In this document: positions 8,648 to 17,697 of the stretch, piece after piece
Position numbering within the stretch: position 1 is the stretch's first letter
Layout: the number at the start of each line of letters is the position of its first letter
Assembly (NCBI GenBank): GCA_963819695.1
Contig: CAWFXD010000001.1
Coordinates: 682,001-746,000 of the forward strand
Origin: DASZIT01 sp963819695
Lineage (GTDB): Bacteria; Actinomycetota; Acidimicrobiia; Acidimicrobiales; RAAP-2
Length of the DNA stretch: 64,000 bases
Reading direction: 5' to 3'
Translations under genes and position numbers: made by a program
The notes under the pieces: model-generated
The model's input: the letters and a program-made list of their open reading frames with translations, nothing else
What the model was told of the DNA's origin: nothing
The model's database searches: none

Positions 8648-9919
8648 ATGAGTGACGGCGGCAGTATCACCGACGAGGCGATCGAACGGCTGCGACAGCG
8701 GATCGGCATCCCCGAGCCGCACCCGGTGGCTCCGCATTACACCCGCCCGGACGTCGATGCCTTTCGTCATGTCGCCGAGTGCTACGGGGATGACAACCGG
8801 CTGTGGTGGGATGAGGAGTATGCCGGCGCCACCGTGTGGGGAGGGGTCATCGCCCCGCCGCCGCTGGTGGGGGGTGATTCGCTGATCGGCATCGACGAGG
8901 TGCCCGAGGTGGCGCCCGAAGTGCGCGATCTGATGCGGGGCGACCCGCTCCGCGGCGTGCATGCCTTCTACTCGGCCAGCGCCCGAGAATGGTGGGCTCC
9001 TCTCCGTCCGGGCCGGCGGGTGGCGCGGCGCAATGCGCTGGTGGGCGTCCTCGACAAGCCGAGCCAGTTTGCCGAGCGTGCCGTGCACGAGTGGACCGGC
9101 CAGGTCTTCCAGGACGACCAAGGCACCATTCTCTCCGGTCAGTACCGGTTGATGATCCGGACCGAGCGGACCAAGGCGCGGGAGAAGAAGAAGCCCCAGG
9201 ACGCCCTCGAGCTTCGCCCGTATACCGATGAGGAGATCGAAGCCATCGACGCCCAGTACGAGGGCGAGGGGCCGCGGGGGGCGACCCCCCGTTGGTGGGA
9301 GGACGTCACCGAGGGCGACTCGGTGGGGCCGATGGTGAAGGGGCCGCTCACCGTCACCGACATGATCTGCTGGCACGTGGGGATGGGCATGGGCCTCTAC
9401 GGGGTCAAGCCCCTCCGGCTCGGGGCCCGCAACCGCCGGCGCATCCCCCGGTTCTTCCACCGCGACGACCTCAACGTCCCCGACGTGATGCAGCGGGTGC
9501 ACTGGGACCCCGAGTTCGCCCAGCGGGCCGGCAACCCGACCACGTTCGACTACGGACGGATGCGGGAGACCTGGCTGATCCACCTGTGCACCGACTGGAT
9601 GGGAGACGACGCCTGGTTGTGGAAGCTCGACTGTGAATTCCGGAAGTTCAACTTCGTGGGCGACACCCAGTGGCTGCGCGGCACGGTCGGCAAGAAGTAT
9701 CTGGCCGAAGGGGGACGCCCGGCGATCGACCTCGAACTGTCCGCCCAGAACCAACGCGGGGAGATCACCACCCCTGGCCATGCCACTGTCCTCCTGCCCA
9801 GCCGAGAGCACGGACCGGTGGTGCTACCCGATCCGCCGGGCGGGGCCATCGACCTCGACGGGACCCTCCGCGCCATCGCCTCCGACTTCGCCGACGGGAC
9901 GGCGGCGCCGCTCCGATGA
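8648..9919 (+). CDS. FAS1-like/MaoC double-hotdog dehydratase
   Basis: Protein of 423 residues with an N-terminal FAS1-type dehydratase hotdog (GATVWGGVIAPPPLVGGDSL) and a C-terminal MaoC-like hotdog (around VKGPLTVTDMICWHVGMGMG). It would hydrate an enoyl-CoA or dehydrate a hydroxyacyl-CoA. It begins a new translationally coupled group: its TGA overlaps the ATG of the crotonase at 9916. The 180-base region before it holds an AT-rich patch around 8526-8565 that probably contains the promoter. Length fits the actinobacterial MaoC N-domain fusion family. Confidence 0.82.
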   Translation: MSDGGSITDEAIERLRQRIGIPEPHPVAPHYTRPDVDAFRHVAECYGDDNRLWWDEEYAGATVWGGVIAPPPLVGGDSLIGIDEVPEVAPEVRDLMRGDPLRGVHAFYSASAREWWAPLRPGRRVARRNALVGVLDKPSQFAERAVHEWTGQVFQDDQGTILSGQYRLMIRTERTKAREKKKPQDALELRPYTDEEIEAIDAQYEGEGPRGATPRWWEDVTEGDSVGPMVKGPLTVTDMICWHVGMGMGLYGVKPLRLGARNRRRIPRFFHRDDLNVPDVMQRVHWDPEFAQRAGNPTTFDYGRMRETWLIHLCTDWMGDDAWLWKLDCEFRKFNFVGDTQWLRGTVGKKYLAEGGRPAIDLELSAQNQRGEITTPGHATVLLPSREHGPVVLPDPPGGAIDLDGTLRAIASDFADGTAAPLR

Positions 9920-10731
9920 CGGTCGAGCCCTACCGGTCGGTGGACGGCCTGTCCGTCGAGGTGAGCGACGCGGTGCTCCGCCTGCAGCTCGACCGCCCCA
10001 CCCAGCGCAACGCCATCAACGACACCATGATGGCCGCCCTCATCGAGGCGGTGGATACCGCCGGACGGGACGAGGGTGTCCGGGTGATCCACATCACCGG
10101 CCAGGGTGACCACTTCTGCGGGGGCGCCGACATCGTGGCCCGCAACGCCGGCGACCAGAGCCGACCCCGGGTGGGCGCCATCCAGCGCCGGCTGCCCTCC
10201 CAGGCCCACCGGCTGCTTCCCCTCCTCTGCACCGTGCAGGTCCCGGTGGTGTGCGCGGTCCAGGGATGGGCGGCGGGCATCGGGATGCAGATCGCGGTCG
10301 CCGCCGACTTCACGGTGGCGGCCAACGACGCGACGTTCTGGGAGCCGTTCTCTTCCCGGGGGTTCACTCCCGACAGCGGGGCCACCTGGCTACTCCCGCG
10401 TGCCGTGGGGATGGCCCGGGCCCGGGAGCTCTTGTTGCTCGGCCGCAAATTGCGTGGCACCGACGCCGCCGAATGGGGCCTGATTCATCGGGCCGTCCCG
10501 GCTGACGACGTGGCCCAGGTGACCGACGAGCTGGTGGCCAGCCTGGCCGCGGGGCCCACGGTCGCGCTCGGTCTGACCAAGTGGCTGCTCCACGCCGGCG
10601 CGTCGCTGCCGCTGGACGAGCACCTTCGCAACGAGGGGTTCGCCATGGAGATCTCCTCGCGGAGCGAGGACTTCCGTGAGGGTCTTGGCGCGTTCAAAGA
10701 CCGCCGGCCTCCGGAATTCAAAGGGCGCTGA
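9916..10731 (+). CDS. Enoyl-CoA hydratase/isomerase family protein
   Basis: Crotonase-fold protein of 271 residues. LDRPTQRNAIND and the oxyanion segment QGWAAGIGMQIAVAADF are present. The second-site region reads WEPFSSRGFTPDSGATWLLPR, with an aspartate where a catalytic glutamate is common. The ATGA overlap with the upstream dehydratase and the one-base TGATG overlap with the downstream acyl-CoA dehydrogenase make this the middle gene of a tight three-gene operon for successive dehydrogenation and hydration steps. Confidence 0.9.
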   Translation: MTVEPYRSVDGLSVEVSDAVLRLQLDRPTQRNAINDTMMAALIEAVDTAGRDEGVRVIHITGQGDHFCGGADIVARNAGDQSRPRVGAIQRRLPSQAHRLLPLLCTVQVPVVCAVQGWAAGIGMQIAVAADFTVAANDATFWEPFSSRGFTPDSGATWLLPRAVGMARARELLLLGRKLRGTDAAEWGLIHRAVPADDVAQVTDELVASLAAGPTVALGLTKWLLHAGASLPLDEHLRNEGFAMEISSRSEDFREGLGAFKDRRPPEFKGR

Positions 10732-12044
10732 TGACCGCCACGGAGCGGACCTTCGTGACCGGGCTCCCGGCCGGCGAGTTGACCGCCCGAGCCCGCCAGT
10801 GGGTGGAGGCTCACGTGCCCGAGGCCTGGCGCCGCGCCGCCGGCGAGGGGGGGACGTCTGCCATCCGCAAGGTCCGGCCCCGGGCCGACTACGAAGCCTG
10901 GTACCCGGTGTTGGCGGCGTCGGGCCTGGTCGCCCCGACTTGGCCGGTGGAGTACGGCGGGGCGGGTCTGACCCCGTCCGAAGCCCGCATCGTGGAAGTC
11001 GAGTTGGCGCCGTACAACCTTGGTCGGCTCAACCCGCTCGGGCTCAGCCTGGCCGCCCCGGCGTTGTTCGCCTTCGGCACCGAGGAGCAGCGATTGCGGT
11101 ATCTCCCACCCATCGTGGCGAACCAGGAGGTCTGGTGCCAGCTGTTCAGCGAGCCCGGCGCGGGTTCGGATCTGGCCTCGCTGGCCACTCGGGCGGACCG
11201 GGATGGTGACGGGTGGGTGATCACCGGCCAGAAGGTGTGGAACACCTGGGCGCACCTGGCTGACTTCGGGGTGCTTCTGGCCCGGACCGACGTGGACGCC
11301 CCCAAGAGGCAGGGGATCACCTACTTCCTCATCGGCATGCACGAACCCGGCGTCGAGGTCCGCCCGCTCCGGCACATCACCGGGGAGATCGACTTCAACG
11401 AGGTGTTCCTCGACGGCGCCCGGATTCCTGACGGCCAGCGGGTGGGGGAGGTGAACGCCGGGTGGAAGGTGGCGAACGCCACCCTTTCCGGCGAGCGGCA
11501 GATGGTGTCGGGCTCCGGCTCGGGCGGTGTCGACCGGATCGGCGGGGGCGGGGCCGAGCGCCTGGTCCAGCTGGCCCGGAGGACCCGTGCCGACGGGCAG
11601 CCCGGGGGCTGGGACGATCCGGAGGTCCGGCAGAAGCTCATGGCCGTGCTCAGCGAGGAGCGGATCCGCAACTGGACCAACCAACGGGTGCGGGCCGGGA
11701 TCAAGGCCGGCCGGTCGCCGGGTCCGGAGAGCTCGGTGGGCAAGGTGCACCAGGGCGACCTCAACCAGCGGGTGCAGCTGCTGGCCACCGACCTGCTGGG
11801 CGCGGGCGCGGTCGGGTGGTTGGTGGGGGTCGAGGAGATCGCCGCCAACGGAGTCGACCCGGGGGAGCGGTATGCCGAGTCACTGCCCTACGAGGTGAAG
11901 GGCATGCTCCGGAGTCGGGCCAACACCATCGAAGGCGGGACCACCGAGGTGAACAAGAACATCATCGCCGAGCGGGTCCTCGGCCTTCCCCGGGAGCCCG
12001 ACCCCTGGCAGGCGTCGCCCTGGCGGGAGGTCCCCCGCAGCTGA
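10731..12044 (+). CDS. Acyl-CoA dehydrogenase
   Basis: Acyl-CoA dehydrogenase of 437 residues. EVWCQLFSEPGAGSDLASL binds FAD and substrate; the C-terminus has RANTIEGGTTEVNKNIIAER. Slightly longer than the paralogue at 6267 and clearly divergent from it, so it is likely to act on a different intermediate. It starts within the stop codon of the crotonase, so the two are coupled. Downstream, a separate promoter (12086) starts the next gene. Confidence 0.92.
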   Translation: MTATERTFVTGLPAGELTARARQWVEAHVPEAWRRAAGEGGTSAIRKVRPRADYEAWYPVLAASGLVAPTWPVEYGGAGLTPSEARIVEVELAPYNLGRLNPLGLSLAAPALFAFGTEEQRLRYLPPIVANQEVWCQLFSEPGAGSDLASLATRADRDGDGWVITGQKVWNTWAHLADFGVLLARTDVDAPKRQGITYFLIGMHEPGVEVRPLRHITGEIDFNEVFLDGARIPDGQRVGEVNAGWKVANATLSGERQMVSGSGSGGVDRIGGGGAERLVQLARRTRADGQPGGWDDPEVRQKLMAVLSEERIRNWTNQRVRAGIKAGRSPGPESSVGKVHQGDLNQRVQLLATDLLGAGAVGWLVGVEEIAANGVDPGERYAESLPYEVKGMLRSRANTIEGGTTEVNKNIIAERVLGLPREPDPWQASPWREVPRS

Positions 12045-12077
12045 GAGCGGCCCGGCGGCCGAGCACCCGGCCGGGAG

Positions 12078-12100
12078 CAACTGTATATAATATTCCAATG
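12078..12100 (+). promoter_or_regulatory. Leaderless promoter plus shared CAACTGTA motif
   Basis: A consensus TATAAT at 12086-12091 is followed after six bases by the ATG at 12098, which is the expected transcription start, so the mRNA would have no leader. The surrounding 18-mer at 12078-12095 matches 16 of 18 bases of the reverse complement of 36718-36735, in another promoter region. Confidence 0.7.
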
Positions 12101-13333
12101 ACTTCTGCCTTTGGCCCTCGTCCCGACGTCAGTGACGAGCTGGTCGCCCGGATCCCGCCCATCGTCGACCTCGACGCTCATCTGGTGGAGCCCGAGGACG
12201 TGTGGACGAGCCGGCTCCCGGCCAGGTACCGGGAGATCGGTCCCCACGTCGAGTACCTCCCGGCCGGGGCCCCCGTCCTCCAGGGCGGCGGCTACATCGA
12301 GGAGCCGGGGACCGAAGGGCCTCCGGTGGCCTGGTGGCTCTACGAGGACCACCGGTACTCGGTCAAGCGGTTGATCGCCGCCGCCGGCTATCCGGCCGAC
12401 GAGATCTCCATGCAGGGGATCACCTTCGACCAGATGCGTCCCGGCTGCTGGAAGCCGAAGGACCGGCTGGCCGACATGGACCTCAACGGGATCGACGCCC
12501 AACTGTGCTTCCCCAACTACCCGCGCTTCTGCGGGCAGCTGTTCATGCGGGGCAACGACAAGGAGCTCGCCCTGCTCTGCGTGAAGGCCTACAACGACTG
12601 GATGGTGGAGGAGTGGGCGGGGGACAGCGGCGGGCGCCTGATCCCCTTGTGTCTGGTGCCGCTGTGGGACCCGGTGCTGGCCGCCGACGAGGTCCGCCGC
12701 AATGCCGCCCGCGGCGTGCGGGCGGTTGCCTTCAGCGAGCTGCCGCCGTTCCTCGGGCTACCCAGCATCTACTCCGGGCACTGGGACCCCTTCTTCGCCG
12801 CCTGTGCCGAGACCGGGACGGTGGTGGCGTGCCACATCGGGTCGGGCACCAAGACCCCTCAGACCAGCCCCGATGCTCCGGACGCGGTGGCCGGGACCAT
12901 CATCTTCGGCAACAGCGTCGGTTCGATGAGCGACTTCCTCTACTCCGGGGTCTTCCTCCGTTATCCCAACCTCAAGCTCCTCTACGCCGAGGCGCAGATC
13001 GGTTGGATCCCCTACCTCCTGGAGCGGATCGACGATGTCTGGGAGACCCACCGCGGGTGGAGCCACAGCCAGGAGTACACCCAGGAGAAGCCCTCGGCCA
13101 TGTACTGGGACCACGTGTACTCGACCTTCTTCAAGGATTCGGTGGGCATCGAGTTGCTCGACCGGGTCGGCGAGGACAATGTGATCTTCGAGAGCGACTA
13201 TCCCCATCAGGACGGCACCTGGCCCTACACCCGGCACGAGGCGGCCAAGCAGTTCGGCCACCTCGACCAGAAGGTGATCGACAAACTCGCCCGGGGCAAC
13301 GCCGTCCGCCTCCTCGGCCTCGACCGAGGCTGA
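12098..13333 (+). CDS. Amidohydrolase_2 family protein
   Basis: TIM-barrel metal-dependent enzyme of 411 residues, a close paralogue of the gene at 5036. The motif IVDLDAHLVEPEDVW again gives D-x-H; KAYNDWMVEEWAGDSGGR, CHIGSG and ESDYPHQDGTWP follow. Start ATG 12098 is placed directly after a consensus -10 box, so translation is probably leaderless. It lies between an acyl-CoA dehydrogenase and the CoA-transferase fusion, under its own promoter. Substrate unknown; hydrolysis or decarboxylation are both possible for the family. Confidence 0.85.
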   Translation: MTSAFGPRPDVSDELVARIPPIVDLDAHLVEPEDVWTSRLPARYREIGPHVEYLPAGAPVLQGGGYIEEPGTEGPPVAWWLYEDHRYSVKRLIAAAGYPADEISMQGITFDQMRPGCWKPKDRLADMDLNGIDAQLCFPNYPRFCGQLFMRGNDKELALLCVKAYNDWMVEEWAGDSGGRLIPLCLVPLWDPVLAADEVRRNAARGVRAVAFSELPPFLGLPSIYSGHWDPFFAACAETGTVVACHIGSGTKTPQTSPDAPDAVAGTIIFGNSVGSMSDFLYSGVFLRYPNLKLLYAEAQIGWIPYLLERIDDVWETHRGWSHSQEYTQEKPSAMYWDHVYSTFFKDSVGIELLDRVGEDNVIFESDYPHQDGTWPYTRHEAAKQFGHLDQKVIDKLARGNAVRLLGLDRG

Positions 13334-13374
13334 CCCGGCCGGACGCCTTCCCCGCTCGGGGCTGGTCCCAGCTG

Positions 13375-13392
13375 CCATAGTAAGTGCTATGG
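13375..13392. promoter_or_regulatory. CCATAG...CTATGG operator-like palindrome
   Basis: CCATAGTAAGTGCTATGG, a perfect 6-6-6 inverted repeat, 42 bases before the CoA-transferase start and overlapping where a -35 would lie for TAGAGT at 13397. It matches 15 of 18 bases of a palindrome at 21753-21770 next to a TetR gene, which suggests that TetR (21823) controls this operon. Confidence 0.65.
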
Positions 13393-13401
13393 TTTGTAGA
13401 G

Positions 13402-13412
13402 TTAGGTAAGGC
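13402..13412 (+). promoter_or_regulatory. TTAGGTAAGGC element (iron-box-like half site)
   Basis: Matches the 11-mer at 4984-4994 except for one base and fits the left half of the IdeR/DtxR consensus. It lies 22 bases before the CoA-transferase start. It may simply be a promoter or leader element. Confidence 0.3.
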
Positions 13413-13434
13413 TGTGAGATGGGGGAGGCGCCGA

Positions 13435-15867
13435 ATGGCTGGTGTATTCGAAGGTCTACGGGTTCTCGACCTGTCCTGGGGGATGGCCGGACCGATGACG
13501 ACGATGTTCCTGGCCGACAACGGTGCCGACGTGACCCGCATCGAGCCGCCCGACGGAGATCCGTTCCGGCACCAGACCGGCTACCGGGTCTGGCATCGCG
13601 GCAAGCGCAGTGCCCGCCTCGACCTCCACTCCGAGGATGGCCGCCAGACGTTCCTGGCGCTGGCCCGATCCGCCGACGTCGTCGTCGACAGCTTCTCTCC
13701 TGGCGTCGCCACCCGGCTCGGCGTCGATCATGAAAGCCTCATCCAGATCAATCCCCGACTCGTCACCTGTTCGATCACCGGGTACGGCGATCATCCCCGA
13801 CATCGGGACCGCCCCGGCTATGACGGTCTGGTGGCGGCCCGGGCCGGGCTCCTCTATGACCAGAAAGGGCGGAGGGGCTCCGCCATGGAGTACATCTGCG
13901 GCCGCCCCGGCCCCCACCCGGAGTTCGATGGGCCCGAAGGGCTGGTCCGTGGCGCCGACCGCGAAGGCCCGGTGTTCCCGAGAACGCCGTGGCCGAGCAT
14001 CGGTGCGACGTACTTCGCCACGCTCGGCATCGCCGCCGCCCTCCGGGCTCGGGAGGTCACCGGGCAAGGGCAGCGGGTCACCACCTCGCTCCTCCAGGGC
14101 GCCCTGGCCGCCGGCTCTCTCAACTGGCAGCGGGTCGAGAACCCCGACGCACCGCTGTACTGGATGTGGCCGGTCGACTCCCGGTCGATCGAGGGGATCT
14201 ACCAGTGCGCCGACGACCGATGGGTCCACCATTGGACAGTCCGGCCCCGATGGGTGCTGGCTTCGGCTGAGAACGACGAGTTGAGGGCGGTGGAGCTGGA
14301 TGCGGCCTACCGGGACGACCCGGACCGGGTGTCGATGGAACCCGACGGCCTCCTCACCGGGATCTTCCTCCATCCGTTGTTGACCGAGGCCTTCAAGAAG
14401 TTCCCGTCGGCGGAATGGGTGAAGGCCGCCGAGGCCGCCGGCATCGGCGTCGCCACCGTCCGCTCCCCCGGAGAGGCGCTGGCCGACGAGTCGTTCCTGG
14501 CCGACGGTTGTGTGGTCGAACTCGACGATCCGGAGGTCGGGCGCATCCGTCACGTGGGTCCGCTGCTGGAGTTCTCGGCCACCCCCGGCGCGGTCTCCGG
14601 CCCGGCGCCGCGTTCAGGTGAGCACACCGCCGAGGTGCGGGCGGAAGCCGAAGCAGCCGAGGCGAGGCCGGCCGCCGGCTCACCCGGCCGCGCCGACCGG
14701 GGTGTGGCCCACCCGTTGGAGGGCATCCGGGTGCTCGACCTGGGTCTCGGGGTCGCCGGGCCCTATACCGGGAGGGTGCTGGCCGACCTCGGTGCCGACG
14801 TCATCAAAGTCAACGCCCTGCACGACACCTACTGGAACGGCACCCACATGGGGCTCGGGACCAATCGGGGCAAGCGAAGCATCGCCCTGAATCTCAAGCA
14901 CAAGGGTGGCCGGGATGCCCTGGAGAAGCTGATCGAGACGGCGGACGTCGTCACCACCAATTGGCGGCCCGGAGCCGCGGCCCGACTCGGACTCGACTAC
15001 GACACCCTCCACCGTCGCTATCCCGCCCTCGTCTACTGCAACACCCGGGGCTACGAGAAGGGCCCCCGATCGGCGCTGCCGGGGACGGACCAGACCGCCG
15101 CCGCCCTGACGGGCACCGAATGGGAGGACGGCGCCTGTGATGCCGGGAACCCGCCGCTGTGGAGCCGCTCGAACATGGGCGACACCGGGAACGCGTTGCT
15201 GGCCGCCATCGCCATCGTCGCGGCGCTCTACCACCGGGAGAGGACCGGCGTCGGCCAGGCGGTGAGCACCTCGATCGTCAACGCCGGGTTGCTCCACACG
15301 TCGTACGCCTGGATCCATGCCGACGGAACCCCGGCCGACTGGGGCCATGTCGACGGTGACCAGTACGGGCTGTCCCCGTATTACCGGCTCTACCAGTGCT
15401 CGGATGAGGCCTGGCTCTTCATCGGCGCGGTGTCGGACCCGGAACGGGAACGGCTGATGGCGGTAATCGGCGGGCTCGAGGCGGTGTCCGGCAATTCCGA
15501 GCACGTTGCCGAGCTGCTGGCCGGAGAGTTTCGTAGCCGAACCGCGGCCGAGTGGTTCGCGCGGCTCGATGGGGCCGGGGTGCCGGCCGAGATCGTCGAT
15601 GAAGGGTTCTGCCGGACCCTGTTCGACGACCCGGATGCCAAAGCCGCACAGTTGGTCACCGAGACCTGGTCGGGGAGCGTCGGGCGGTTCGAGGATCCGG
15701 GACTCCTGGTCAAGGTGTCGCCGGCGGAATGCGTGATCCAACGGGGTCCGGCGATGTGCGGCGAGCACAGCCGGGAGATCCTCCTCGAGCACGGCTACCT
15801 CAATGCGGAGGTCGACGCCCTGGTCGCGGACCAGGCGATTCTCGACGCCGCCCTGGACGGCTCGTGA
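13435..15867 (+). CDS. Double-domain CaiB/BaiF family III CoA-transferase
   Basis: Fusion of two family III CoA-transferase domains (about residues 1-400 and 430-800; 810 in total) that would move CoA between acids. Start ATG 13435 follows GGGGGAGG by seven bases. In the second domain the SNMGDTGNALLA segment carries the catalytic-type aspartate at about residue 583. In the first domain the aligned segment reads PSIGATYFATLG, with alanine (about residue 191) in place of that aspartate. The N-terminal half is therefore probably structural, or pairs in trans to complete an active site. Its stop overlaps the DUF35 start, placing CoA transfer in the same operon as the DUF35/thiolase-fold module. 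Confidence 0.9.
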   Translation: MAGVFEGLRVLDLSWGMAGPMTTMFLADNGADVTRIEPPDGDPFRHQTGYRVWHRGKRSARLDLHSEDGRQTFLALARSADVVVDSFSPGVATRLGVDHESLIQINPRLVTCSITGYGDHPRHRDRPGYDGLVAARAGLLYDQKGRRGSAMEYICGRPGPHPEFDGPEGLVRGADREGPVFPRTPWPSIGATYFATLGIAAALRAREVTGQGQRVTTSLLQGALAAGSLNWQRVENPDAPLYWMWPVDSRSIEGIYQCADDRWVHHWTVRPRWVLASAENDELRAVELDAAYRDDPDRVSMEPDGLLTGIFLHPLLTEAFKKFPSAEWVKAAEAAGIGVATVRSPGEALADESFLADGCVVELDDPEVGRIRHVGPLLEFSATPGAVSGPAPRSGEHTAEVRAEAEAAEARPAAGSPGRADRGVAHPLEGIRVLDLGLGVAGPYTGRVLADLGADVIKVNALHDTYWNGTHMGLGTNRGKRSIALNLKHKGGRDALEKLIETADVVTTNWRPGAAARLGLDYDTLHRRYPALVYCNTRGYEKGPRSALPGTDQTAAALTGTEWEDGACDAGNPPLWSRSNMGDTGNALLAAIAIVAALYHRERTGVGQAVSTSIVNAGLLHTSYAWIHADGTPADWGHVDGDQYGLSPYYRLYQCSDEAWLFIGAVSDPERERLMAVIGGLEAVSGNSEHVAELLAGEFRSRTAAEWFARLDGAGVPAEIVDEGFCRTLFDDPDAKAAQLVTETWSGSVGRFEDPGLLVKVSPAECVIQRGPAMCGEHSREILLEHGYLNAEVDALVADQAILDAALDGS

Positions 15868-16286
15868 CCGACGCCGCTGCCGTCGGGCGACCGGCGCCCA
15901 TCCTCACCGAGGACAACCAAGCGTTCTGGGAGGCGGCCCGGGAAGGCCGCCTGGTCACCCAGCGGTGCGCGGGTTGCGGACGGTTGCAGCATCCGCCGCG
16001 GCCGATGTGCCCGTCCTGCCACGGGCTCGAGCTGGAGGTCGTCGAGCTGGCCGGGACCGGTGTGGTCTACAGCTATTCGATCCTGCATCACCCCCGGCAC
16101 CCGTCGTTCGACTATCCGGTGGTCGCCGTCCTCATCGATCTCGACGAGGGGGTCCGGATCCTCTCGAACCTGGTCGACGTCCGGCCGGAAGACGTGCGGA
16201 TCGGGATGCCGGTCGAGGTCCGGTTCGTGCCTACCCGGGACGAGATGGCCGCTCCGGTGTTCACACCCCGAGGAGCCGACCGGTGA
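15864..16286 (+). CDS. DUF35 OB-fold/zinc-ribbon protein
   Basis: 140-residue OB-fold protein starting at a GTG that overlaps the stop of the CoA-transferase. The zinc ribbon shows CAGCG and CPSCH, followed by an OB domain with DYPVVAVLIDLDEGVR. Same architecture as the protein at 3200 and likewise overlapping a thiolase-fold gene (GTGA at 16283-16286), here in the order DUF35 then thiolase. It is expected to be the acyl-CoA-binding partner of the downstream protein. Confidence 0.85.
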   Translation: MTDAAAVGRPAPILTEDNQAFWEAAREGRLVTQRCAGCGRLQHPPRPMCPSCHGLELEVVELAGTGVVYSYSILHHPRHPSFDYPVVAVLIDLDEGVRILSNLVDVRPEDVRIGMPVEVRFVPTRDEMAAPVFTPRGADR

Positions 16287-17449
16287 GCGCCGGCCTGGCC
16301 TCGACCACCGCCATCGTCGGTGTCGGGCAGACGGAGTTCTCCAAGGCCGCCGGACGCAGCGAGACCCAACTGGCCAGCGAAGCGATCATCACTGCCCTGG
16401 TCGATGCCGGACTGTCAACCGGTGATGTCGACGGGCTGGTGAGCTACACCATCGATCCGGTGGAGGAGACCGAGCTGGTCCGGGCGGTCGGCTTCGACGA
16501 GATCGGCTTCTCCAGTCGGGTGCCCTATGGAGGAGGTGGCTCCCAGGGCGTCCTCCTCCACGCCGCCGCCGCGGTCGCCTCCGGCGCCGCCAATGTCGTC
16601 GTCGTCTACCGGGCGGTGAAGGCGCGTTCGGGGGCGCGTTTCGGACGTGCCGAAGTGAGCGGACGTCCGACGTCGTCACACTCGGGCTCCACGGCCATGC
16701 AATGGTGCTCGCCCTTCGGGGTCTTGACCCCGGCGTCATGGATGTCGCTCAACGCCACCCGCTACATGCACGCCTACGGCGTCGAGAGCGCCGACTTCGG
16801 CCGGGCGGTGGTGCAACTCCGTGCCTACGCGGCCAACAACCCCAACGCCCACTTCTACAAGCAGCCGATCGCCCTGGACGATCACCAGGCCTCCCGCTGG
16901 ATTGCCGAGCCGGCCATCCGGCTGTTCGACTGTTGCCAAGAGACGGATGGTTCGGTGGCGATGGTGGTCACCCGGGCCGATCGCTCCCGAGACTCCAACC
17001 GCCCGGTCCTCATTGCCGCGGCGGCGGGATCGGGCCTGTTCGAGGAGGAGATCGCCAGCAACCACTACCGGCCCAACCTCGAGGTGATGGACGGATCGGT
17101 GGCCCTGGCCAGGCGGCTGTTCGACGGGTTCGGGATCGACCGTGCCGATGTCGACGTCGCCTTGATCTATGACGCCTTCTCGCCGATCCTCCTCATGCAG
17201 CTCGAGGGCCTCGGCTTCTGCGGCTTCGGCGAGGCCAAGGACTTCATCGCCGACGGGCAGCTCGGCCCGAAGGGAAGCCTGCCCTGCAACACCAACGGTG
17301 GGCTGATCGGCGAGGGATACATCCACGGTCTGAATCTGACCCTCGAAGCCGTCCGCCAGTTGCGCGGCGAATCGGTGAACCAGGTCGACGGCGCCGCCAC
17401 CGCACTGGTGTCGGCCAGCCGGACCGGCGTCATCCTCCAGCGGCCGTAG
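16283..17449 (+). CDS. Thiolase-fold lipid-transfer (Ltp2-like) protein
   Basis: 388-residue thiolase-fold protein, GTG start overlapping the DUF35 stop. Landmarks are VGVGQTEFSKAAGRSE at the N-terminus, an AAAAVASGAANVVVVYRAVK segment, DVALIYDAFSPILLMQLEGLGFC and CNTNGGLIGEGYIHG near the C-terminus. As in the protein at 3637, a classical thiolase nucleophile motif is not evident. With the DUF35 partner and the upstream CoA-transferase it forms a three-gene translationally coupled module, probably for CoA activation and retro-aldol or thiolytic side-chain cleavage (inferred). Confidence 0.82.
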   Translation: MSAGLASTTAIVGVGQTEFSKAAGRSETQLASEAIITALVDAGLSTGDVDGLVSYTIDPVEETELVRAVGFDEIGFSSRVPYGGGGSQGVLLHAAAAVASGAANVVVVYRAVKARSGARFGRAEVSGRPTSSHSGSTAMQWCSPFGVLTPASWMSLNATRYMHAYGVESADFGRAVVQLRAYAANNPNAHFYKQPIALDDHQASRWIAEPAIRLFDCCQETDGSVAMVVTRADRSRDSNRPVLIAAAAGSGLFEEEIASNHYRPNLEVMDGSVALARRLFDGFGIDRADVDVALIYDAFSPILLMQLEGLGFCGFGEAKDFIADGQLGPKGSLPCNTNGGLIGEGYIHGLNLTLEAVRQLRGESVNQVDGAATALVSASRTGVILQRP

Positions 17450-17485
17450 CCATCGGCGTGCGCAAGCTCACCCTGACGGTGGATG

Positions 17486-17697
17486 TCACCGGGCGGGCCC
17501 CGAACGGGCGTGGCCCGAGGTCGCCAGCCCGTCGGCCAGCGCCTCCGGCCGGTCGGCGGCGGCAGCTTCCTCGGGGGTGAGCACCGACGGGAGACCGCGG
17601 TTGGAAAACTCGAGCAATGCCACCGCGTCGTAGGTGCGGCGGCGCCCCGGCTGGCAGGCGACCAGGAGGAGGGAGACCGCGGAGGCCCGGGCCAGAC
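17486..17697 (-). pseudogene. Truncated coding remnant at island border
   Basis: The minus strand from 17697 to the stop at 17486 reads ARASAVSLLLVACQPGRR, then RTYDAVALLEFSNRGLP and so on, with strongly G/C-ended codons, unlike random antisense frames. It has no start of its own: its 5' side abuts the stop codon of the phosphotransferase. I read it as the 3' remainder of a gene whose front was lost when the insert at 17698-20630 arrived. I do not recognise the family. Confidence 0.5.
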
